A stretch of 64,000 nucleotides of DNA, from NCBI GenBank assembly GCA_016699715.1, contig CP065007.1:1178001-1242000 (forward strand), in the 5' to 3' direction. A program made the position numbers and the translations under genes. Below are positions 43,780 to 51,918 of this stretch, in pieces. Each line of letters opens with the position of its first letter. Positions within the stretch are counted from its first letter, which is position 1. The stretch is from Candidatus Competibacteraceae bacterium (lineage in GTDB: Bacteria > Pseudomonadota > Gammaproteobacteria > Competibacterales > Competibacteraceae). The notes beneath the pieces were generated by a model, which worked only from the letters and a program-made list of their open reading frames with translations, was not told the origin of the DNA and did no database searches.

Positions 43780-45372
43780 AAAATGCTGACATTGCGCCGG
43801 GTCGTAATGAATGGCGTAATGACCATCCTTGGCGAAATGACTCATCACCGTCGTGGCGGGCTGATCCGCCACCTGCACCCGGAACCGGTCGTCGAAATGA
43901 CCCGACGCCCAGTTTCGATGGCGGGGCGCCAGCGCGGCTGGAAACTGATTCGCCTTGGGCGAAACTCCCTTCCGCCCGGCGTACACGGAACAGAACAGGT
44001 AGCGCGCTAAATCCTCCGGCATGTGGGCGCGGGTTTCGTGATTCAGCACCAGAGGTGGATCTTGGCCGCGATACCAGGCAGCCAAATTTTCCGGTAAGCC
44101 GACGGCAAAGCCAGCCTCACTGGATGGGGTGACGCTACGCCCGCCCCGTGGCAGGTTCGAGTTTGCTACCTGTCGGGCAGATTCCTCAAAGGCGATGCGC
44201 AACTCGGCATTCTCGATGGTCCGCGCGCTATGGGTGAAAAGCGGCAGCAGGGTGTCCTGCCAACTGCCAGCCTTGCACGCGCTCCTGAGCCAGGACAGCC
44301 CACTGCGCAGTGGAGGTAGATCGGTCAGCGCGTGCCGGGTGAAGACGCTGGGTCGTTGCTCCGTCCCGGTTAGCGGACCGAGGCATGGAAAAGCATTACC
44401 CAGACGGTCGAAGGTGTCGGCCAGATCTTCACGCAGCCCAAACAGAATTACCCGGTGCCGATTCTGAGGGATACCATAGCGCTCTGCTTGAACGATAAAC
44501 CGCTCGGCTTGGATCAATGTGGGATCTTGTCCATGCCGGAACGAACTGCCGTCAACCAGCGAATAAATCCGGTACCGTGGAAGTCGTCGCCGCTTATCCT
44601 GTCCATAGGCGCTGGCCGGGCTGGCCAAATCCTGAAGAATACGTGGGAACAGACGTCGACCGGCGATCTGTGATGACAGGATACCTTTGACGTTTTCCAT
44701 CACGAACGCCACCGGCCGATGGTTGTTCAACAGATCCAGATAAACGCGGTATAGAAAGTGTCGGCTATCCAAAGCGGGCTGGTAGCTGTCAATACCGATA
44801 TTGCGAGACCGTCCTACTGAGGAATAGGCTTGACAGGGAGGACCACCAATTAGCACCAACGGCTTATCAGCGTTTGTCCGCACTCGACGAATCAGGGTTT
44901 GTAGCTCTAGACCAGTGTCTGGTTCGCCCAAGGTGCGTTGCAGCGTCTCTTCGCCCGCCTGCTGCCAAGCGACTCGGGCTACATCGCTGTCAGGTGCAAC
45001 CGGTGATTCCCGCTCTCCCCGCACATAGGCGTAGTAGGTGTCCAGTGCGGACTGGTCACTCACCTGCATCAGTCGGCGGTAGAAACCTCGCAGCCGCAGG
45101 GTCCGACAGGCGGCGGGATCCTTCTCGACCGACGCGATAATCCGAAACGGTCGGTAACCGGGACGAGGCTCAAGAGTTGAAAACCCTTCGCCCAGACCGC
45201 CGGGGCCGGCGAACAAATCCATCACCCGGATCTGCGTGTCGATCTGATCCGTCGTCTGGCGCAACGACTCGGACCGGGGTTCTGCTCCTGTGGCCTCGAG
45301 CGATAGCCCCAGGACAGGCGTTGATGGCTTAGTCACGGAACGGTATGGAGGCTGGGGCCGCCCCGCGCTCAT
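43618..45372 (-). CDS. DNA (cytosine-5)-methyltransferase, C-terminal motifs lost
   Basis: The 584-residue frame has motif I MDLFAGPGGLGEGFS (51-65), motif IV GGPPCQAYSSVGRSRN with catalytic Cys180, and motif VI FVMENVKGILS (224-232). A target-recognition stretch and a late GHYAIHYDPAQC follow at about 520-528. In relatives that last segment leads into RSLTVREAARLQTFPD and a QVGNAVPP motif. Here it changes at about 43790 into a basic, unrelated sequence that is simply the antisense of the helicase gene. I infer the true 3' end (motifs IX-X) was lost when the AT-rich segment came in. Methylation activity is therefore doubtful. Confidence 0.85.
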   Translation of the reverse strand: MSAGRPQPPYRSVTKPSTPVLGLSLEATGAEPRSESLRQTTDQIDTQIRVMDLFAGPGGLGEGFSTLEPRPGYRPFRIIASVEKDPAACRTLRLRGFYRRLMQVSDQSALDTYYAYVRGERESPVAPDSDVARVAWQQAGEETLQRTLGEPDTGLELQTLIRRVRTNADKPLVLIGGPPCQAYSSVGRSRNIGIDSYQPALDSRHFLYRVYLDLLNNHRPVAFVMENVKGILSSQIAGRRLFPRILQDLASPASAYGQDKRRRLPRYRIYSLVDGSSFRHGQDPTLIQAERFIVQAERYGIPQNRHRVILFGLREDLADTFDRLGNAFPCLGPLTGTEQRPSVFTRHALTDLPPLRSGLSWLRSACKAGSWQDTLLPLFTHSARTIENAELRIAFEESARQVANSNLPRGGRSVTPSSEAGFAVGLPENLAAWYRGQDPPLVLNHETRAHMPEDLARYLFCSVYAGRKGVSPKANQFPAALAPRHRNWASGHFDDRFRVQVADQPATTVMSHFAKDGHYAIHYDPAQCQHFSNDGVVVGQFRYNSRRQRIFKLKCNQHRRISFSRNKPYFTKINSRFVRSRLNE

Positions 45373-45647
45373 GCATCCAGCCGGATGCTACAGGCGTTCA
45401 TCATGATGGGATAAGCTGCTTCATAAACGCCATCGCCCAGAGTGGCGAACAGTTCGTCCAGTACGAACCGGACTTCCCCTGTTTCCCGGTTCCGGAACAT
45501 CTTTTCGCCATTCCGGATGACCACGATATCCGCCGGATCGTCATCCGGGTGAAAAAGCAGGCCCCGACACTGCATTTCGGAGAACCACTGCAATGCGTCG
45601 TCAAACGAAACCGCGCTCAGTTTCGGGATGCGGGATACGGAATTCAT
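45369..45647 (-). CDS. Small acidic protein upstream of the methyltransferase
   Basis: The 92-residue product starts MNSVSRIPKLSAVSFDDALQ and includes a Cys (MQCRGLLFHPDDDPADIVVI) and FVLDELFATLGDGVYEAAYPIMM. Its stop overlaps the methyltransferase start (ATGA), so the two are co-translated. I recognise no family. Position suggests a regulator or accessory of the methylase, perhaps controlling its expression, which is inference. Confidence 0.6.
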   Translation of the reverse strand: MNSVSRIPKLSAVSFDDALQWFSEMQCRGLLFHPDDDPADIVVIRNGEKMFRNRETGEVRFVLDELFATLGDGVYEAAYPIMMNACSIRLDA

Positions 45648-46415
45648 GCGACGCTCCGGGCTTCATGGGTGAATTTGACAGACATGATAGCGCAAACCGT
45701 GTCAATTATCCATGCAACTCAATGATATAAATCATATTCTAACGATCAGGCCAGCCTGCTGGTTCAGCGGTTCGGCGCAGTCGTGGGCACGGACGCCACC
45801 GCAACAGGACAACCACGCCATGGGGTCGCTGAGATTGGGTTGTCGAGGAAGAGCGTAGCCGAACACCGTTGTTGTTGAGTGCGGCGCGGCTGCTTGGCGC
45901 GGGTGGATTCTTTGCCGCCGACCACAAGGCGTGCCGCGTCGCTATCGGCGAGCGGTTCTGCCGATGTGGTCGATGACTGTTTCCCGCTGGTGCTCAACAG
46001 CGGGCGGATTCGCGATTAATGGTACATCCATGATCCACACCGACAAGACCGCGCGGCTGACCGGGCATATCCCCGAGCCCTATGTGGAGATATAGCTCTC
46101 CGCAATGAGTTGTGGTCGATTCGGGAGCGGAAATCCCCCCAACCCCCCTTTTTCAAAGGGGGCGCCGTGTCAGCGGCGGGGGATTGATCTCGGCGGTCCA
46201 CGCTTCCACAAATCTAAAGAGGGTTGCTATATATCCGGTGGATGCGCGGGCCTTCGGCGTCAGCGAGAACACGCTGGCGCGGGCGGATCAACACGGCACT
46301 CAATTCGGCGGTCGATCCCTTCAAAGCCGGCACTCACTGTGGTTCCTGCTTGCCGGAACTACGACAACTCATCAAGCAGGGCTAGAATCGACGCTTCCGA
46401 AACCACCAAGGAGCG
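45648..46415. other. Gene-poor gap, probably decayed sequence
   Basis: No convincing gene is seen in 768 bases. Short open stretches occur on the plus strand (for example LLVQRFGAVVGTDATATGQPR near 45760 and DVVDDCFPLVLNSGRIRD ending near 46019) that look protein-like but are cut by stops. Together with a C-rich repeat at 46131-46163 this suggests remains of a mobile or lost gene beside the defence cassette. An AT-rich stretch at 45690-45745 could hold the promoter of the small gene/methylase pair. Confidence 0.35.
46131..46163. repeat. C/G-run hairpin repeat (CCCCCTTT...AAAGGGGG)
   Basis: Eight-base arms CCCCCTTT and AAAGGGGG (46144-46151 and 46155-46162) form a perfect stem with loop TTC, preceded by AAATCCCCCCAA. 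This form of repeat is scattered between genes of various bacteria. Orientation and copy number in this genome are unknown. Confidence 0.55.
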
Positions 46416-47603
46416 ATGGCCCTGATGTCCCGCGTTCAGACTGGCCTGGAAGTACTGATCAGCGACTTTCCCGAAAAAATTCGTGGCGCCCGGATCGGAG
46501 TGGTATGCCATCCCGCCAGCATCGACGCCGAATTGCGTCATGCGCTGGACCTGTTGCCGGCGGCCGGCGCCCGGATCGTCGCCATCTTCGGCCCGGAGCA
46601 CGGCGCCCGAGGCGAAGCGCAGGATATGGAGGATGTTGAGGATGTTTCCCTCGATCCTCGACTGGGGGTTCCCGTCCATAGTCTGTACGGCGCGACTTTC
46701 GAGAGTCTGACGCCCCGTCCCGAACATCTTCGGGGGCTCGATGCCCTGGTCATCGACTTGCAGGACGTGGGCGCGCGCTATTACACCTTTGTGTGGACCA
46801 TGGCCTTGTGCATGGAAGCGGCCGGCAAGGCAGGGGTGCGAGTGCTGATTTGCGACCGTCCCAATCCGCTCGACGGTCTGAGCACCGAGGGCAATCTGAT
46901 CAAGCCGGGCTTCGAGTCCTTCGTTGGCCTGCATCCTGTTCCCAATCGCCACGGGCTGACGCCCGGCGAGGTCGCCCGCTTTGTCCAGCGGCGGCGCGGT
47001 GTCGAATGCGAGTTGGATATCGTGCCCATGCGCGGCTGGCGGCGCGAGATGTTTTTTGAGGAGACGGGGCTGCCTTGGGTCTATCCCTCGCCCAACATGC
47101 CCACGGTCGATACCGCGCTGGTCTATCCGGGCATGTGCCTGGTGGAAGCCACCGACCTGTCGGAAGGGCGGGGGACGTGCCGGCCGTTCGAAGTAGCCGG
47201 CGCGCCGGGTATCGATCCCGAGGCGCTCGCCGCCGACCTGTCCCGCCGGAATCTCCCCGGTTGCCGGTTTCGCCCGCTCTATTTCCGGCCCAAGTTTCAG
47301 AAGCACGCCGGGAACACCTGCGGGGGTGTGCAAATCCACGTCACCGACCGCCGGCTTTTCGATTCCTGCGCGACCGGAGCCGCTTTTCTGCAAAGCGTCA
47401 AGCGGGTTGCCCCGGAGGTATTCGCTTGGCGAGAAAAACCCTATGAGTTCGTGACCGACATGCCCGCCATCGATCTGCTGGCGGGGGATGAACGGCTGCG
47501 GCTGGCGCTGGGTTCCGGCGGCGATCTGGCGGAACTGACTACCGACTGGGCGCTGGAGCGGGCGGCGTTCGAGGCGGTGCGGCGGGAGATATGCCTTTAT
47601 TGA
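46416..47603 (+). CDS. DUF1343 protein, NamZ-like exo-muramidase
   Basis: The 395-residue product matches DUF1343: GARIGVVCHPASID, FGPEHGARGEAQD, VPVHSLYGATFESLTPRPEHLRGLDALVIDLQDVGARYYTFVWTM, ICDRPNPLDG and PSPNMPTVDTALVYPGMCLVEATDLSEGRGT. Characterised members (NamZ, GH171) remove N-acetylmuramic acid from the non-reducing end of peptidoglycan fragments in wall recycling. No signal peptide is visible, so a cytoplasmic role is likely. AAGGAG lies just upstream; an ATG nine bases in (MSRVQTG) gives better spacing. It stands alone. Confidence 0.88.
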   Translation: MALMSRVQTGLEVLISDFPEKIRGARIGVVCHPASIDAELRHALDLLPAAGARIVAIFGPEHGARGEAQDMEDVEDVSLDPRLGVPVHSLYGATFESLTPRPEHLRGLDALVIDLQDVGARYYTFVWTMALCMEAAGKAGVRVLICDRPNPLDGLSTEGNLIKPGFESFVGLHPVPNRHGLTPGEVARFVQRRRGVECELDIVPMRGWRREMFFEETGLPWVYPSPNMPTVDTALVYPGMCLVEATDLSEGRGTCRPFEVAGAPGIDPEALAADLSRRNLPGCRFRPLYFRPKFQKHAGNTCGGVQIHVTDRRLFDSCATGAAFLQSVKRVAPEVFAWREKPYEFVTDMPAIDLLAGDERLRLALGSGGDLAELTTDWALERAAFEAVRREICLY

Positions 47604-47631
47604 TCGGGAACGGCCAACATCCGCAGTAGCT

Positions 47632-48048
47632 TTAAGAGCTTGGCGGAGACGGTTTTGCCGTGACCTTGCGCACGATCAGCGGGACGAATTTTTCGTGGAC
47701 GCCCTGTTGCAGCGTTCCCAGGGTGGCTTCGATGCAGAACACGGTGAGGGGTGGCGACAGTTCGAGGTGATCGCCAACGGTGGCGGGATTCTCCAGCCAG
47801 GCCCAGGCCCGGTCTCCGACGGATTCCGGGAAAGCAGCCAGCAGATCATCGATGCGGGGACCGATGAAATCGAAGGAGATGGCATATTCCCGTCCACCTG
47901 CGTCGGTACTGAGGGTGATGCTGACCATGCGCCGCTCCGGGCGGGTCAGGTGGTTGATCGGGAGATCGAAAAAGACCAGCCGCGTTGCCGGTTGGACCCC
48001 GGCGCGGAGCAGGTACAAACCATAGTCGGGGAGAAACTGGGAACTCAT
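47632..48048 (-). CDS. Hypothetical protein, 138 residues
   Basis: The product (MSSQFLPDYGLYLLRAGVQPATRLVFFDLP...TLSTDAGGREYAISFDFIGPRIDDLLAAFPE) is soluble, without signal peptide or recognised domain. The pattern of alternating strands suggests a small beta-rich fold. It is convergent with the NamZ-like gene and divergent from the GGDEF gene, 140 bases away, so it is a single-gene unit. Confidence 0.55.
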   Translation of the reverse strand: MSSQFLPDYGLYLLRAGVQPATRLVFFDLPINHLTRPERRMVSITLSTDAGGREYAISFDFIGPRIDDLLAAFPESVGDRAWAWLENPATVGDHLELSPPLTVFCIEATLGTLQQGVHEKFVPLIVRKVTAKPSPPSS

Positions 48049-48189
48049 TCGTCGCCTTTCTTGCCGTGAGGTTTGCCGTTCGATGACATTCCGAATAACT
48101 GGGCGAGCCGGCGGGCGCCCACGTTCCGGTCAAGCCAGGCTATCCTTTTCTCATTCTCCACCGAGCGGCGGTTCGCCGCGATAGCAAGC

Positions 48190-49095
48190 ATGTTAACCAC
48201 CATCAATACAGTATTAGCCCGTTGGTCGCGCGCGCAAGTGTTCGCTCTTGCTTTGGGCGGCGTTTTACTGATTGGGCTGGTCGACTACCTGACCGGGTAC
48301 GAACTGGGGGTTTCGCTGCTGTACCTGGTACCGATTGACGTTGCGGCCTGGAACGTCGGGCGGCGGGCGGGTTTTGGCATGGCGGTGCTGTCGGCCATCG
48401 TCTGGTTCGCCGCCGACTGGGGAGCCGGACACTCGTACAGCCATCTGGCGATTCCACTTTGGAATACCCTGATCCGCCTCGGTTTTTTTCTGAGCAACGT
48501 TTTCCTGCTGGCCGAACTGCGCGAGCATCTAACCAACGAACAACGGCTTGCCAGAATGGATGCGCTAACCGGAGTATTCAACTCTCGGGCGTTTACGGAG
48601 CAGTTGGAGTACAACCTCGGGCTGGCCCGGCGTAATGGAAGTACATTGACGCTGGCGTATATCGATTTGGACGATTTCAAACGTATCAACGACAGGCATG
48701 GCCATGGCGAAGGCGACCGCTTATTGCGCGTGGTTGGGCAGACCCTGAGGCGAGGCACCCGCCGCACGGACCGGGTGGCACGCCTGGGCGGCGACGAATT
48801 TGCCTTGTTACTGCCGGATACCGACGCTGGGGGGGCTGTGGAAGTGATTGGGAAGGCCCGGCATCTGCTGCGGGAGTCGCTCGATGCCGCCGGCTTTCCG
48901 GTCACCTGTAGCGTTGGCGCGGTGACGTTTCAGCAAGCCCCGTCCAGCGCGGACGAGGCCGTCAAAGCGGCCGATCATCTGATGTATCAGGTCAAGAGTC
49001 AGGGCAAGGATGCGGTGGCGTTCGGCGTGATCGGGCCGGACGGCGGGGCGATCCAGCCCGGCGCCGCCCCGATCCCGCAAGACCCGCTAGCGTGA
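48190..49095 (+). CDS. Membrane-bound diguanylate cyclase (GGDEF)
   Basis: About three to four membrane segments (QVFALALGGVLLIGLVDYLTG, LVPIDVAAWNVGRRAGFGMAVLSAIVWFA, TLIRLGFFLSNVFLLAELREHL) are followed by a GGDEF domain: RMDALTGVFNSRAF, YIDLDDFKRINDRHGHGEGD and the active motif RLGGDEFALLLPD. It should synthesise cyclic di-GMP. The inhibitory-site RxxD reads RGTRRTD just before, so feedback control is possible. ATG at 48190 is chosen because the membrane domain starts there. The esterase gene follows after four bases, suggesting an operon. Confidence 0.9.
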   Translation: MLTTINTVLARWSRAQVFALALGGVLLIGLVDYLTGYELGVSLLYLVPIDVAAWNVGRRAGFGMAVLSAIVWFAADWGAGHSYSHLAIPLWNTLIRLGFFLSNVFLLAELREHLTNEQRLARMDALTGVFNSRAFTEQLEYNLGLARRNGSTLTLAYIDLDDFKRINDRHGHGEGDRLLRVVGQTLRRGTRRTDRVARLGGDEFALLLPDTDAGGAVEVIGKARHLLRESLDAAGFPVTCSVGAVTFQQAPSSADEAVKAADHLMYQVKSQGKDAVAFGVIGPDGGAIQPGAAPIPQDPLA

Positions 49096-49099
49096 ACTG

Positions 49100-49921
49100 A
49101 TGCCCAAGCTCTCCCCCGCCAACGCCATCAACCGCCATGCCGATTTTCCATCCCGCCATATCGCGTCCCGGCATGTCGATGTGTGGTGTCCGCCAGAAGA
49201 TGGAACGGGTTTGGCAACCCGGTACCCTGTCATCTACATGCATGATGGCCAGAATCTGTTCGATCCGGCCCTGTCCTTTATCGGCGTCGATTGGGGCATG
49301 GACGAAGCGATGATGCGCCTGATTCGTGAGGGTCGCCATTCGGGCGCCATCATCGTGGGGATTTGGAACAGTCCGTTACGCTTACAGGAGTACATGCCGC
49401 AACAGCCGCTGACGTCCTCCCAAGGGCAACGCATCCTGAGCCGATTTATCGAACAGACGGGGGGAGAGCCGCTGTCGGACGGGTATCTGAAGTTTCTGGT
49501 TGAGGAACTCAAGCCGTTCATCGACACCCATTATCCGACCATGCCAGACCCCGCGCATACCTGGATCATGGGGTCCAGCATGGGCGGGCTGATTTCCCTG
49601 TATGCCGTGATCGAATATCCCGATATCTTCGGCGGCGCGGGTTGCTTGTCCACGCATTGGCCGATTGGGGAAGAGGCGCTGGTGGATGCGCTGGGAGCGG
49701 GTTTAGCGCCAGCGGGCCGGCATCGGCTGTATTTCGATTACGGTACCGAGACCCTGGATGCGGACTACGAACCCTGGCAACGGCGCATGGACGGGTGGTT
49801 GAGAACGGCGGGCTATCGGGAAGGTCAGGATTGGTCAACGCGGAAGTTCGAGGGCGCGGAGCATTCCGAGCGGGCCTGGCGGGAGCGAGTCCATATTCCG
49901 TTGGCGTTTCTGCTGGGGTAA
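49100..49921 (+). CDS. Alpha/beta-hydrolase esterase
   Basis: The 273-residue protein has the esterase-D/Fes-like layout: YPVIYMHDGQNLFDPALSF near the start, the nucleophile elbow IMGSSMGGLISLYAVIEYPDIFGG, an acidic residue near YFDYGTETLDADY and a late histidine in GAEHSERAWRERV. No signal peptide is seen. It lies four bases after the diguanylate cyclase stop and is probably co-transcribed. Substrate unknown. Confidence 0.85.
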   Translation: MPKLSPANAINRHADFPSRHIASRHVDVWCPPEDGTGLATRYPVIYMHDGQNLFDPALSFIGVDWGMDEAMMRLIREGRHSGAIIVGIWNSPLRLQEYMPQQPLTSSQGQRILSRFIEQTGGEPLSDGYLKFLVEELKPFIDTHYPTMPDPAHTWIMGSSMGGLISLYAVIEYPDIFGGAGCLSTHWPIGEEALVDALGAGLAPAGRHRLYFDYGTETLDADYEPWQRRMDGWLRTAGYREGQDWSTRKFEGAEHSERAWRERVHIPLAFLLG

Positions 49922-49922
49922 C

Positions 49923-50000
49923 TCGATACCGAGGCCGGCCTGCGAACCGTGGCGCCATCCCTGGCCCGAGTGAGGTTTTCATGGAGCTTGTCGGTATCGA
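49923..50000. repeat. Distant inverted repeat between convergent genes
   Basis: TCGATACCGA (49923-49932) and TCGGTATCGA (49991-50000) are exact reverse complements 58 bases apart in the gap between the esterase and aapP. It may help transcript ending from both sides, but no T-run is present. Confidence 0.35.
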
Positions 50001-50023
50001 TCGTGGCAAGGATCGCCTGAGCT

Positions 50024-50797
50024 TCAGTTATGCAGGATCTGGCTCAAGAATAGTTTGGTCCGATCCGACTGGGGATGGGTGAAAAATTCCTCCGGCTCGT
50101 TCTCCTCGATGATCTCACCGCCATCCATGAAAATCACCCGATGGGCAACGGTCTTGGCGAAGCCCATTTCATGGGTGACGCAAATCATGGTCATGCCGTC
50201 CTCGGCCAGCGTCACCATGGTTTCGAGCACCTCCTTGATCATCTCCGGGTCCAGCGCCGAGGTCGGCTCGTCGAACAGCATGATTTTGGGGTTCATGCAC
50301 AGGCTGCGGGCGATGGCAACCCGCTGCTGCTGGCCGCCGGACAACTGACCTGGGTATTTGTCGGCCTGCTCGGGGATCTTGACCCGCTCCAAATACTCCA
50401 TGGCCATGTCCTCCGCCTGTCGGCGTGGCAGCTTGCGCACCCAGATCGGCGCCAGCGCGCAGTTTTCCAGCACGCTCAGGTGCGGGAACAGATTGAAGTG
50501 CTGGAACACCATGCCCACCTCGCGGCGGACCTGCTCAATCTGTTTCACGTCGTTGCTGAGTTCCTGGCCATCGACCACGATTCGGCCGCGCTGGTATTCC
50601 TCCAGGCGGTTGATGCAGCGGATGGCGGTGGACTTGCCGGAGCCGGACGGGCCGCAGACCACGATGCGCTCGCCTTTGCGGATGGTCAGATTGATATCCT
50701 TTAGCACATGGAAAGTGCCGTACCATTTATGCACCTTTTCCATACGGATCATCTCTTGCTCGGACAGCGGCGCGGGAGAGGGTTCAGGTTCATTCAT
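50024..50797 (-). CDS. aapP: General L-amino acid ABC transporter, ATPase
   Basis: The 257-residue protein has Walker A GPSGSGKSTAIRCINRLEEYQ, Q-loop FQHFNLFPHLSVLEN, signature LSGGQQQRVAIARSL, Walker B IMLFDEPTSALDPEM and H-loop VTHEMGFAK, the polar amino-acid ABC ATPase type. Gene order with two unusually large permeases and a binding protein marks the AapJQMP system. Start at ATG 50797. Last gene of the operon. Confidence 0.94.
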   Translation of the reverse strand: MNEPEPSPAPLSEQEMIRMEKVHKWYGTFHVLKDINLTIRKGERIVVCGPSGSGKSTAIRCINRLEEYQRGRIVVDGQELSNDVKQIEQVRREVGMVFQHFNLFPHLSVLENCALAPIWVRKLPRRQAEDMAMEYLERVKIPEQADKYPGQLSGGQQQRVAIARSLCMNPKIMLFDEPTSALDPEMIKEVLETMVTLAEDGMTMICVTHEMGFAKTVAHRVIFMDGGEIIEENEPEEFFTHPQSDRTKLFLSQILHN

Positions 50798-50808
50798 CGG
50801 TCGGTTTC

Positions 50809-51915
50809 CTAACGCTTGTGGCCGGTGTGCAGGCGTTTTTCCAGGTTCTGGCTGTAGCGCGACATGCCGAAGCAGAATAGCCAGTAGACGGCGGCGGCGA
50901 AGACGTAGCCCTCGGTGGAGAAACCCAGCCAGGCCGGGTTGGTGGTGGCGTTGTGGACGATGTTCATCAGATCGAACAGACCGATGATCAGCACCAGCGA
51001 AGTGTCCTTGAACAGGGCGATAAAAGTGTTGACGATGCCGGGGATGACCAGTTTCAGAGCCTGCGGCAGCACGATCAGCGCCATGGTCTTCCAGTAGCCC
51101 AGCCCCAGCGCCGCCGCGGCTTCGAACTGGCCCTTGGGAATGGCTTGCAGGCCGCCGCGCACCACCTCCGCCATATAGGCCGACTGAAACAGGGTGACGC
51201 CGATCAACGCCCGCAGCAGCTTGTCGAAATTCACCCCCACGGGCAGGAACAGCGGTAACATCACCGAGGACATGAACAATACGGTGATCAGCGGCACGCC
51301 GCGCCAAAGCTCGATAAAGGTCACGCACAAGGTCTGGATGGCCGGCATTTGCGAGCGCCGGCCCAAGGCGAGCAATATCCCAAGCGGCAGGGCGGCGGTC
51401 ATGCCGACCCCGGCGATGACCAGGGTCAGCAGCAGTCCGCCCCAGCGGCTGGTGTCCACCACCCGCAAGCCGAACAGGCCGCCCTTGAACAGCACGAAGG
51501 CGACGAGCGGATAGACCACCAGCAACCCCAGCCCCCACCGTACCTTGAACTTGTTGGGCACGGTGCGCGTGAATAGCGGCGCCGCGCCGAGGATCAGTAA
51601 CAGCAGGGCGGCGTTGACCCGCCAGCGCTGCGTTTCCGGGTAGAAGCCATACATAAACTGCTCGAAATTAACCCGGATAAACACCCAGCAGGCGCCGCCG
51701 TTCGCTTGGCAGGCTTCGCGGCTGTCGCCGTTCCAGGTGGCGTCCAGCAGCGCCCAGCGCAGCAGGGGAGGGACGGTGAGGTAGAGCAGGTACGATGCCA
51801 GTACGGTCAGCGCGATGTTGAACGGCGAGGAGAAGAGATTGCGGCGCAGCCAGCCGAACACGCCGATGGTGCTGGCCGGCGGCGGATCGGGACGAGAGAT
51901 ATGCGCTTCGGCCAT
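50809..51915 (-). CDS. aapM: General L-amino acid ABC transporter, permease M
   Basis: The 368-residue protein has about eight membrane helices and the permease EAA loop (EVVRGGLQAIPKGQFEAAAALGLGYWKTMALIVLPQALKLVIPGIVNTFIALFKDTSL). The long N-terminal extension with a periplasmic CQANGGACWVF loop is typical of AapM. It precedes aapP by 11 bases. Confidence 0.93.
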   Translation of the reverse strand: MAEAHISRPDPPPASTIGVFGWLRRNLFSSPFNIALTVLASYLLYLTVPPLLRWALLDATWNGDSREACQANGGACWVFIRVNFEQFMYGFYPETQRWRVNAALLLLILGAAPLFTRTVPNKFKVRWGLGLLVVYPLVAFVLFKGGLFGLRVVDTSRWGGLLLTLVIAGVGMTAALPLGILLALGRRSQMPAIQTLCVTFIELWRGVPLITVLFMSSVMLPLFLPVGVNFDKLLRALIGVTLFQSAYMAEVVRGGLQAIPKGQFEAAAALGLGYWKTMALIVLPQALKLVIPGIVNTFIALFKDTSLVLIIGLFDLMNIVHNATTNPAWLGFSTEGYVFAAAVYWLFCFGMSRYSQNLEKRLHTGHKR

Positions 51916-51918
51916 CGT

